A stretch of DNA of 64,000 nucleotides from Arthrobacter sp. CAU 1506 (GTDB taxonomy: Bacteria > Actinomycetota > Actinomycetes > Actinomycetales > Micrococcaceae). The notes beneath the pieces are model-generated. The model searched no databases, was not told the DNA's origin, and worked only from the letters and a program-made list of their open reading frames with translations. The stretch lies in assembly GCF_005047635.1 (NCBI RefSeq), contig NZ_SUKC01000016.1:1-64000 (forward strand), given 5' to 3'. The position numbers and the translations under genes are program-made. Positions within the stretch are counted from its first letter, which is position 1. Each line of letters opens with the position of its first letter. Positions 18,691 to 26,318 of this stretch are shown here, in pieces.

Positions 18691-19473
18691 TCAAGCTGCC
18701 TTGAGCTGGGATGTCTTGTAGAGGGTCATGTGGCAAAGCAAGGCGAAGAGCGCGTCGCAGCGGCGTCTAGCGAGAGCGATTAGAGCTTGGCTGTGGCGTT
18801 TGCCCCTCGGCGCGTTTCCCGTCGTAGTTAGCCGAGGGAAGCGGGGTTGCCCTTTCGAGGTGCCCGATCTCCAGGGCACGGGAGCGAATCCGGAGTAGGA
18901 GGCCAGATAGCCTGCGGAGGCGAATGCCTTGCCGTCGATCTTGGCAATGGTCCGTGATTCCGTCCTGACGCCGACCGCCGGCATGGATGTCAGGACGAGG
19001 TGAAGCGGGTGGGCGGTTTCCGCGAAAGTTCTTCGGCTCGGGCCAGCAACTGGATGCGGGACGTGCGCGACTGCACCAGTTCCGCGGCCAGTTGCGGCAG
19101 CACGATGCCGGGTGCACCCATATCGGATACCACCAAGGCCCGCTCGCCGAGGCGGTGAAAGCCTCGGCCGCCCAGCGTTTGCCGGCCCTCGGCGCGAATT
19201 TGCCCAGCAGGCGCCCAACCGGGTTGACCGGGCTTTCGCAGGGCCTCAGGGGTCGGGTATCTGACCGGCAGTTCGGCCATCGCCGGGTGGTCCAGATGCG
19301 GTTCGATCACCCGCTCCAACGCAGGGTGGGATGAGTCTTAAGCCCAGGATCCGATTGGATGCAGCCCCGGTCTGCTGCGCCAGGTCATAGCCGAACCCGC
19401 AGAGCATCGACAGTTCGGCGGACTGCTCATCATCTGTGGGCGAACAAAGAAGGTAACGAGGGACAGACATCAT
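18691..19473 (-). pseudogene. Decayed IS110-family transposase
   Basis: Reading the minus strand from 19473, pieces of an IS110-type transposase appear in different frames: AELSMLCGFGYDLAQQTGAASNRI, then HPAMAELPVRYPTPEALRKPG, then ELVQSRTSRIQLLARAEEL, and finally HPLHLVLTSMPAVGVRTESR, ASAGYLASYSGFAPV and HSQALIALARRRCDALFALL (each quoted in part). These follow the order of the middle and C-terminal Transposase_20 parts. The N-terminal catalytic DEDD region is mostly missing and at least three frameshifts are present, so the element is dead. It is a sign of past insertion or rearrangement next to the permease duplication. Confidence 0.8.
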
Positions 19474-19633
19474 GCCGAGCCCGCAGGCCAGCAGCCCTAA
19501 TTTTTACCAATCCGACGCTACGAAGAAGGTAATGAGATGGCAGCACGGCGTTATCGTTGCAAGGCGAGGCGGCTACTGAGGCATTCCACACAACGGGGTT
19601 GGGGAGTCCTGATCAGGTGACAGTAGCGTCAAT

Positions 19634-19784
19634 TGTGGTATCGACGGCTTGCACGAAGCAATTGTTGGGCATGCGTGTAGAGACAGGCACTGTAGTCGTT
19701 ACATAGAGTGACGTGCGGTACTCAGCCGACAAGGCGTCTATGTCGGTCCCTATCGAACCGTCGGATTAGACCACAGGAGTAGAA
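19634..19784 (+). repeat. Upstream region shared with the deleted permease copy
   Basis: This is the second copy of the duplicated upstream segment (see 9448-9600). It presumably holds the permease promoter. The remaining 160 bases to its left, up to the transposase remnant, show no recognised feature. Confidence 0.75.
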
Positions 19785-21221
19785 ATGACTGAACGTCTTA
19801 CACAGGGACGAACAGATCCCCCAAAAGCCCAGACACGCTTGCGTGGATCTATTGGTGTGTGGGGACTCGTCTTCATGGTTGTCGCAGGAGCCGCACCGTT
19901 GGCCGTAATCGGAGGTACTGTTCCCGTTGGTATGTCCCTGGGTAACGGCGCCGGACTTCCGATGATTTTTCTAGTCGCGATGGTCATCCTGCTGTGCTTC
20001 GCGGTGGGGTTCATGGCGCTGACGCCCCATGTACGCAATGCCGGTGCGTTTTACACCTACATCGGTAGAGGTCTCGGGCGTCACGTCGGCTTTGGTGCCG
20101 CTTTCGTAGCTCTGCTTGGTTACCTTGCGTTGCTCATTGGCCTCTATGGCCTACTGTCTGGTTTGGCGGTAAGCCTGTTCGAGTCATGGGGCATATCCTC
20201 ACACTGGCTGGTATGGGCAGTCTTGGCTTGTTTAGGCACAGGCTTCATGGGGCACCGGAATATTGACTTGTCTAAGAAGGTGCTCGGAGCAGTGCTCATA
20301 GTTGAATTGTTGATCGTCGTGGTCTTTGACGCTGCAGTTTTCCTTAGGGGCGGCGGACCGGAAGGGATATCCACAGGGTTCCTCGACCCGGTAACTGTCA
20401 TGTCCGGCGCTCCGGGACTGGCTCTGCTATATGCATTCTTGAGTTTCTTGGGATTTGAAGCTACGGCAGTGTTCAGAGATGAGGTAAAGGACCCCGACCG
20501 CACGGTACCTCGTGCAACCTACCTTGCGCTTGTCGTTGTCGGCGTCTTCTACGCTGTCTCCACCTGGGCGCTGATTTCATCATTTGGGGATGACGCAGCC
20601 GTTCAGGCAGCTACCGAAAACGGTGAAGCTATGCTGCCATCTGCGATGCATCAGTACCTCGGTGCCGTTGCCGAACACGGCGTCCAAGTTCTGGTCGTGA
20701 CGAGTATGTTCGCTTGCGTATTGGTTTTCCAGAATATCGTTGGGCGATATTTTTTTACGATCGCCAATCGAGGGGCATTGCCGGCCGTTCTGGGCCGGGC
20801 TCACATCAAGCATGGCTCTCCCTATGTCGCCTCCGCTGTTGTCATGGTGACTGTGCTGGTTTTCCTAGTCGGGGTAGCGATTATTGGTCTGGAGCCAATC
20901 AACGGACTCTATGCGTCCTTCGCCGGATTCGGCACCGTCGGCTTCATTATTCTCCTGCTGGGAACCTCGCTTTCTGTTCTGGTCTTTTTCGCCCGTCGAT
21001 CACGTGAAAAGAAAGACAGGCCGAGTGTTGTGCGCGTTTTTATTGCCCCAGCATTAGCTCTTCTAGGCTTATGCGGGATCGCATACCTCGTCGTACAGAA
21101 CCTGCCGGACCTCGTTGGAGGATCCACCACGCTAGCGGGCGTCTTACTGGTGATGTTTGCGGCTGCTTTCGGGGCCGGCGTGGTCTTGGCTTTCCGCCGC
21201 CGCGACCTCACGCTGGATTAG
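19785..21221 (+). CDS. APC family amino acid/amine permease
   Basis: A 478-residue integral membrane protein of the amino acid-polyamine-organocation superfamily with about twelve to fourteen hydrophobic segments. Typical features: the first helix GVWGLVFMVVAGAAPLAVIGG, then a conserved NAGAFYTYIGRGLGRHVGFG loop (in part NAGAFYTYIGRGLG), and helix 6 with FLGFEATAVFRDEVKDPDRTVPRA (in part GFEATAVFRDEVKDP). ACAGGAG precedes the ATG. It likely imports an amino acid or amine, fitting the nearby alanine dehydrogenase and monooxygenase genes. An internally deleted relative with the same upstream region lies at 9599. Confidence 0.92.
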   Translation: MTERLTQGRTDPPKAQTRLRGSIGVWGLVFMVVAGAAPLAVIGGTVPVGMSLGNGAGLPMIFLVAMVILLCFAVGFMALTPHVRNAGAFYTYIGRGLGRHVGFGAAFVALLGYLALLIGLYGLLSGLAVSLFESWGISSHWLVWAVLACLGTGFMGHRNIDLSKKVLGAVLIVELLIVVVFDAAVFLRGGGPEGISTGFLDPVTVMSGAPGLALLYAFLSFLGFEATAVFRDEVKDPDRTVPRATYLALVVVGVFYAVSTWALISSFGDDAAVQAATENGEAMLPSAMHQYLGAVAEHGVQVLVVTSMFACVLVFQNIVGRYFFTIANRGALPAVLGRAHIKHGSPYVASAVVMVTVLVFLVGVAIIGLEPINGLYASFAGFGTVGFIILLLGTSLSVLVFFARRSREKKDRPSVVRVFIAPALALLGLCGIAYLVVQNLPDLVGGSTTLAGVLLVMFAAAFGAGVVLAFRRRDLTLD

Positions 21222-21566
21222 CACCCGTCGCACCTCGCGCTGGTGGCGGATCGTTGACAGACAGGGTGCTATCCGCAGTTGTGCGACGCCATTTCTCCTT
21301 CGTATGCGGGACCCGGCGGGGGAACTTCCACGGGAACCGCTGACTGTTATCAGGATAACTCCGATTAGATTCATTGAGAACGGCCGCCTGACAGGTCCTC
21401 TTGGATGCGGTTGGGGTATTGAGCTTCTAGAGAAAGCTCCCGTTGCGGCCGTCCGTCACGTGCTCAGTCTGGCGCGGAATCAAGCCGTGATGAATATTCC
21501 GTGTAGCGCCTTCAAAAAACTGCGAAGCCGGATTTCCACCCGAATAAATCAAACGAAAGGAACACC
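21222..21566. other. Intergenic, nothing recognised
   Basis: Between permease and osmC-like genes. Only the ribosome binding site AAAGGA just before 21567 is evident. Confidence 0.45.
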
Positions 21567-22136
21567 ATGACTGAAACAAACACCGTGACCACAGAGGCTT
21601 TCGCCGATCTCGCGGCAATCAAAGCGACAGTGGCTGCTGTGACGGAACAGCGCGAGCTCGGCAAGGTTACCTTCAGCATGCTCAGCGAGTCTGCTGGCGG
21701 ACTCACTGCCAAAACCGTTACAGGACCTCTGACCCAGGCAGGCCATGCCGATGAATCTCGCCACGGCAAATTCACGCTGCACAGCGACGAGCCTGTTGCA
21801 CTGCTGGGTACCGACACCGCTGTAAGCCCTGCTGAATACATCCTCAAAGGCCTGGCCGGCTGCTACCTGGTTACTTTGGCCTCCCTTGCTGCAGGCAGGA
21901 ACATTCCGCTGAAGCACGTCGTGCTCACCCTGGGCTTTCATATCGACCTCAGCGGTTTCCTCGGTATCGACGACAGCGTCCGCAAAGGCGCCCAGCAGAT
22001 CACCGTGGACGTCGAGATAGATAGCCCCGGCACTTCCCAAGAGGACTTGGAAGACCTGATCTGTGCGATGGAAGCAACTTCGCCCATCCGCGACACCTTG
22101 GCGAACCCTGTACCCATTACCACCCGCCTCGGCTAA
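21567..22136 (+). CDS. OsmC family protein
   Basis: A 189-residue OsmC/Ohr-like protein. Family members are thiol-dependent peroxidases acting on organic hydroperoxides. The two conserved cysteines are present: Cys99 in LKGLAGCYLVTLASLAAG and Cys166 in EDLICAMEATSPIRDTL. The DEP and SPAEYIL segments also fit the family. An N-terminal extension of about 45 residues precedes the core. AAAGGA stands five bases before the ATG. Its role here may be protection from oxidants made by flavin monooxygenases, which is only inference. A G/C-rich hairpin near 22216-22246 may terminate it. Confidence 0.88.
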   Translation: MTETNTVTTEAFADLAAIKATVAAVTEQRELGKVTFSMLSESAGGLTAKTVTGPLTQAGHADESRHGKFTLHSDEPVALLGTDTAVSPAEYILKGLAGCYLVTLASLAAGRNIPLKHVVLTLGFHIDLSGFLGIDDSVRKGAQQITVDVEIDSPGTSQEDLEDLICAMEATSPIRDTLANPVPITTRLG

Positions 22137-22318
22137 CTCTGGACGGGCATAGCCAACGCACAAGTAATGTGCGTCCCTTAGCGGACAGAAAAGATTTAAA
22201 AAAGGAGCAAGGCTTGGGCGGGTAGCTGCACAAAGCGCGGCTGCCCGCCTTCTTGTCCGCGGGGAAAAGGGCAACCACATCGTCAGGGAGAGCAACTTGT
22301 TGTGCCCTCCTCGGAGTG

Positions 22319-22331
22319 GCTCTTCCGATCT
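22319..22331 (+). other. Exact match to the 13-base end of Illumina adapters
   Basis: The bases GCTCTTCCGATCT equal the shared 3' end of the standard Illumina adapters. A chance 13-mer match in both strands of 64 kb is unlikely (about two in a thousand). It lies precisely in a region where a toxin gene seems cut off, so an assembly or trimming artefact is possible. Confidence 0.5.
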
Positions 22332-22338
22332 CCTAGGG

Positions 22339-22404
22339 TTAAGTGAGGAGATCATGCGAGCCAGCCTTGTCGGCCTTGAAGAGGATCAAATACCTTGGCA
22401 TCAT
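22339..22404 (-). pseudogene. Possible truncated start of a VapC-like toxin gene
   Basis: A 21-codon frame with an excellent GGGGAGG before its ATG, beginning MMPRYLILFKADKAG. It lies 11 bases after the stop of the VapB-like gene, exactly where a vapC toxin gene would start, and PRYLI followed later by AD-K recalls PIN-domain starts (RYLID.S). It stops early, eight bases from the adapter-like word. Identification is weak. Confidence 0.25.
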
Positions 22405-22415
22405 TGCCTCCCCAG

Positions 22416-22695
22416 CTAGTGAGCGGGGCGAGTCGAATCGTTTTCAGGCGACACCGCCCTGTTTCCTAGAGGCGCCGAGGGCAGAGCGACAGCAGGCGGA
22501 GTAACAGTTGCAGCGTCGATCTGGCTCGGCTCGAAACGGCCGGAGATGATGCGCTCAACAGCGGCCGGTTGCCGGCGCACCGCGATCAGCGTCCGTAGAG
22601 CCAGATCGACAGTCTTACGGTTCGAGGTGGCGCCCGTTAGCTGTTTGGCCTGCTTGAGTTTGTCTCGGTCGATGTCAAATGAGGTGAGGGGCCAC
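22416..22695 (-). pseudogene. VapB-like antitoxin with a one-base frameshift
   Basis: An AGGAGG four bases before GTG at 22695 marks a start, but the frame ends after six codons. If one G is removed from the run at 22688-22691 (plus strand), the frame continues for 92 residues as MALTSFDIDRDKLKQAKQ, LTGATSNRKTVDLALRTLI and so on. This is the pattern of VapB-type antitoxins (DNA-binding strand, then K-LTG---N-R--VD-AL). The Pro/Ala-rich tail ends at 22416. Either a real frameshift or a homopolymer error. Transcription order, then toxin-start-like frame, supports a former vapBC pair. Confidence 0.55.
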
Positions 22696-22819
22696 GGTGC
22701 CTCCTGGTATACAACGGCCGACCCTGTGAGGCTGCGCGCAGGAGCTGTTCGGGTTGTTGCGCCGATCCATCAGGCGTAGCGGCCGGTAGCCGTTGATAAC
22801 TTTTATCAGCGCCCAACCG

Positions 22820-22945
22820 TCAGCACCAGAGCGTCTTCGACTTCTCGATAAACGCTTGGAGCGTTATGCCGCCTTCGAGGTATGAGTTGATGTCCTCTAC
22901 GGTCTCGCGGTCAGGCTTCATGCCCTCCAGCGCCCAGCTGGCCAT
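22820..22945 (-). CDS. VbhA-like antitoxin (orphan, possibly N-terminally broken)
   Basis: From ATG at 22945 a 41-residue peptide begins MASWALEGMKPDRETVEDI and continues NSYLEGGITLQAFIEK. The same frame is open upstream for about 15 codons (QQKRELTVDT) back to a stop, without a clear start. The pattern A---LEG--P--E----- --Y--G-I is that of VbhA-type antitoxins, which bind and inhibit Fic AMP-transferase toxins. No Fic domain (HPFREGNGR) is seen on either side, so it is an orphan or remnant. It lies just downstream of the methyltransferase-helicase-nuclease operon. Confidence 0.5.
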   Translation of the reverse strand: MASWALEGMKPDRETVEDINSYLEGGITLQAFIEKSKTLWC

Positions 22946-23148
22946 AGTGTCAACGGTCAGCTCGCGCTTCTGCTGGCTAGTGAGCAGTGATCGAAATCCT
23001 CAAGACCTATAGCGCGGAACCGTGACTAGGCACAGCCGCTAGGGCGCAGGCGAGGTCCGGAACCTTGTGTGAGGAGCGTTTGGAGAAGCGCGAGCACCGC
23101 AAAATCTGACCCGTTCGGCAGTACGCCAACGCTGCGTTCAGATGCAAC

Positions 23149-24345
23149 TCATTTGCATTCGACAAGTCTCTTGAGCTCAGCGTCGTAAACATAGCCGACG
23201 ATCTCGCCGGACATGATCATGTTGACGGCTTGGTTAATTACGTTCCGGGGCGCGACAAACCACTCCGAGGGGTCGTAGTTGCGGCCTTTTCGATCGATCT
23301 GGGTGAGATCGAGCCGCACCTCGGCGAATACCCGGTGCAGGAGGTGCTCCAGCGCGGACGGCTTAAGATTGTAGGTGCGGTATTTCTCAACGATCTTCAC
23401 CGGAGCCATCAGGTACGTCGGCGACTTCTCCGCTCCCTTCAGACGCTGTTCCACGCTCGTGGTCGAGAACCCGATCTTGTGAAGGTCCGTGATCCCGGCG
23501 ATCTGCGGATCATCACTCAAGGACTGGAGCACGTAGATGTGGCCGCTCTCCTTGTCAGCGTCAAAGACATCCTCGGCTTCGACGCCGGTGCGGACGATCG
23601 CCTGGCCTTCCTGCTCGTGGAGCCGGATGGAAAGGGATTGCCTGTACATCGAGGACTCGGTGCCGTTCTCGAAGATCACCCGCAGCCGCTGCTTCGGTTC
23701 AGGTTTGCCGCCGACGACCATCGTCATGGTTTCACCAACCTCGGCGACGAACAGCATGATGCCGTTCAGGACGAAGAACCGCCCCTCCTGCACTGTGGGC
23801 AGCCCCTTGAAGGGAGCCAACGTCACAGTGCTTTCGGCAAGCTCGGCGTGCTTGGCCTTGAAGAGGTGTTCGAACTGGTCAAACTCAAGGCTCTTCTTCC
23901 GCTTCGCCACGGAGTCAGGCGAATTTGGTGCCTTTCGCACCGGTAATTCCGAGACATCGAGCAGTCCGGATTCATCGCCCAGCAGATTCAGATCATCATT
24001 TTCGAGCAGGTCATCAAGCGACGTAGGGGCCTCAGGAACCTCTAACAGACCAAACTCGTCGAGATGCTTCAGTGCTGCGATTTTCTCCTCGTTGGCGAGG
24101 ATGCCATCGAGCCGGGCTCCGAGCTTTCGTTCGGCGATCTCCCGCGTCGTCGAGCTCGGGATCCGGCCATGGGCACGGCGAAACTCCACGATCTCCAGGA
24201 ATGCGCGCTCCAAGCGATCGGCTGAGGTGACCTTCTTAGGCTTTTCCGGTGCGTCCAGTAGTCCGTCAACATCCGCGTCGAACAGCTCTTGGAAATTCCC
24301 CGGGTATGCAAAATCTACTGGACCGACCGTTTCCGCTTCGCTCAT
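23149..24345 (-). CDS. GIY-YIG nuclease family protein (T5orf172/MUG113-like)
   Basis: A 398-residue protein whose C-terminal ~110 residues are a GIY-YIG nuclease domain: GHIYVL at 268-273, HKIGFST at 289-295, catalytic Arg301 in SVEQRLKGAE and Glu333 in SALEHLLHRVF. The N-terminal 260 residues are acidic and helical (SADRLERAFLEIVEFRRAHGR in part, then DDLLENDDLNLLG) followed by a beta-rich region (RFFVLNGIMLFVAEVGE); these probably bind partners or DNA. Its ATG overlaps the stop of the helicase gene (ATGA), so it is translationally coupled. I infer it supplies the nuclease of the three-gene system. Confidence 0.88.
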   Translation of the reverse strand: MSEAETVGPVDFAYPGNFQELFDADVDGLLDAPEKPKKVTSADRLERAFLEIVEFRRAHGRIPSSTTREIAERKLGARLDGILANEEKIAALKHLDEFGLLEVPEAPTSLDDLLENDDLNLLGDESGLLDVSELPVRKAPNSPDSVAKRKKSLEFDQFEHLFKAKHAELAESTVTLAPFKGLPTVQEGRFFVLNGIMLFVAEVGETMTMVVGGKPEPKQRLRVIFENGTESSMYRQSLSIRLHEQEGQAIVRTGVEAEDVFDADKESGHIYVLQSLSDDPQIAGITDLHKIGFSTTSVEQRLKGAEKSPTYLMAPVKIVEKYRTYNLKPSALEHLLHRVFAEVRLDLTQIDRKGRNYDPSEWFVAPRNVINQAVNMIMSGEIVGYVYDAELKRLVECK

Positions 24346-26318
24346 GCTTCCTCTGCCATTTCCATTGCCCGTTGCGCGGCCTGATGCTCCTGCTTCTTGC
24401 GCTGCAGGAACAGCAGCACCTCGGCATACCGCTTCTCGGTCGGCTCTTCAGAGCGCACGTTCGGCCTGCGTCCTGCAACCTTGACCCAGTTTTGGATCTT
24501 CGGGAAAAGTGCCAGGGCTTCCTCTTCGGTGACCTCCACACGTGTGGCGGTGATGGTGTCCTGGATGATGCGCAGTACGGATGGGGTCACGGACTTGGAG
24601 ATGACCTCGAAGGCCCGCTGGAACGGGTTGACCGAGTCGATGAGATTGATATTGATGTCATCGATATTAACGAACTTCTCAGCCATCTTGATGAACCGCT
24701 TATCGCCGACCTCGCGGACCTCGCCGTTCTTAATGACGGAATCCACGATGACCTGCTGACGAAGCTCTTCAACTTGAGTCTCGTCCAGGTCGGGGTACCG
24801 CTCGCGGATGATTTTCGGGATCAGAACCTTATTCGTCGTTTCGGGATCGACCGAGCCGGCGGCCGCCTTGGCGAAGGTATCATCCTGCAGAATCGTTGCC
24901 TTCAGATCATTCAAATCCGTCTCGACGATCTGTTTGACGCGTTCGGACGAGGGCTCCTTGAATCCCTTGATCTTGATGATTCCCGGCGGAGTCACGTCAT
25001 CGTCGTCAGTGCGCTTGGTCTTGAAGGTGAAGTTCTGTGCGAGCACTTGCTCCATCAGCAACGACGCCGTAATGGCCTTCAGCATGTTGTTCACCGAGAC
25101 CTTCACCTCACTCTGAGTGGCGTCAGGCTCAGCGATCAGGTTCGTGAACTGGGCATGCTCCTTGCCGGGGCTGTCGCGGGTGACGCGACCAATGATCTGT
25201 ATGACCTCGGTGAGCGAGGCACGGTACCCGACGGTCAGGGCGTGCTCGGCAAAAGGCCAGTCGAAACCTTCCTTTGCCATGCCCAGGGCGATAATGATGT
25301 CCACACCATCGCGCTCTTTGGAAGCTACATGAGCAAGATAGTGGAGCGTGTCAGCGCGCTTCTTCTGGTCCGTGTCATCCACGAGATCAGCGACCCGAAG
25401 AATCTCACCGGTGTCTTTGCGGCGAATGCTGATGATCCCGGTCTCCGGGTCGGTAGCTTCGACATGGCCGATGGCGTCGATAATGAACCCGACTTCTTCG
25501 ATCTTGTCCTTGGTGGACTCACCTGAGTTGACGTTCGGAATGTGCACGATTGTCTTCTTGTCCAGAAGCAGGACCTCACCGATCGCATCGGTATAGCGGC
25601 CCTGGTAGAAGTGATGCCCGATGCCAAGCGAGTGCAAGTACTCATAACCGTTGAGCTGGTCGTAGTAGTTGAAAGTGACCGGCGTGAACCGTGCCTCATC
25701 CTCAGCAGACAGCACAGGGACTGAATCGCCGCGGAAATACGAACCGGTCATAGCAACGATGTGCACGTCCGAGCCGTTCATGACTTCACGCAGGAGCGCA
25801 CCCAACCGGTTAGCCTCCGTGTTCGCTGAGACATGATGGAATTCATCGATCGCCAGCACGGTACCGTTGAACGCATCCGGTGCGAGCTTTTCGAAGGCGA
25901 ACCGCAGAGTTGCGTGCGTGCACACCAGAGTGGCGTCGGGGCCTTCGAGAAAGTCGATGAACGCGCCAACCTTGCCTTGCGAGGAACCGGCGTCGCAGAG
26001 GTTGTGCTCGTCTTTGATTTCCCAGTCTGCGAAGAACCCCTGCAAGGTGAGCTTCGTCGAGGAGAAGGACGCCCCGATGGAACGCTCGGGGACGGCAACG
26101 ATGACCTTTTTCCGGCCTTGGTTGTAGAGCTTATCGAGCGCAACAAACATCAAAGCACGCGATTTGCCTGAGGCCGGCGGAGCCTTGACCAGGAGGTGCT
26201 GGGCATCTCGCTTTGCGAAGACGCGCTGCTGCATCTCGCGCATACCTAAGGCGTCGGTGTTGACCGATGCCTTAGTGCGGGCATACGTCACGTCGACGAT
26301 GTTCATCGGCTTGTTCAC
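24342..26318 (-). CDS. DEAD/DEAH-type SF2 helicase
   Basis: A 658-residue superfamily 2 helicase/translocase. Motif I (Walker A) APPASGKS at 46-53, motif II AIDEFHH at about 156-162 (DEFH box), motif III AMTGSY at about 189-194, and motif VI QIIGRVTRD. The two RecA-like domains are followed by a ~200-residue helical C-terminal part with no recognisable nuclease. It resembles the Res/helicase subunits of ATP-dependent restriction systems but lacks their fused nuclease. Start is GTG at 26318, overlapping the methyltransferase stop (GTGA); ATG four codons later is an alternative. The downstream GIY-YIG gene overlaps by four bases. Confidence 0.9.
   Translation of the reverse strand: MNKPMNIVDVTYARTKASVNTDALGMREMQQRVFAKRDAQHLLVKAPPASGKSRALMFVALDKLYNQGRKKVIVAVPERSIGASFSSTKLTLQGFFADWEIKDEHNLCDAGSSQGKVGAFIDFLEGPDATLVCTHATLRFAFEKLAPDAFNGTVLAIDEFHHVSANTEANRLGALLREVMNGSDVHIVAMTGSYFRGDSVPVLSAEDEARFTPVTFNYYDQLNGYEYLHSLGIGHHFYQGRYTDAIGEVLLLDKKTIVHIPNVNSGESTKDKIEEVGFIIDAIGHVEATDPETGIISIRRKDTGEILRVADLVDDTDQKKRADTLHYLAHVASKERDGVDIIIALGMAKEGFDWPFAEHALTVGYRASLTEVIQIIGRVTRDSPGKEHAQFTNLIAEPDATQSEVKVSVNNMLKAITASLLMEQVLAQNFTFKTKRTDDDDVTPPGIIKIKGFKEPSSERVKQIVETDLNDLKATILQDDTFAKAAAGSVDPETTNKVLIPKIIRERYPDLDETQVEELRQQVIVDSVIKNGEVREVGDKRFIKMAEKFVNIDDININLIDSVNPFQRAFEVISKSVTPSVLRIIQDTITATRVEVTEEEALALFPKIQNWVKVAGRRPNVRSEEPTEKRYAEVLLFLQRKKQEHQAAQRAMEMAEEA

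Noticed and set aside
21549-22355. Minus-strand frame of about 268 codons across the OsmC gene
   Set aside because: Shadow of the OsmC coding sequence; no domain and no ribosome binding site.
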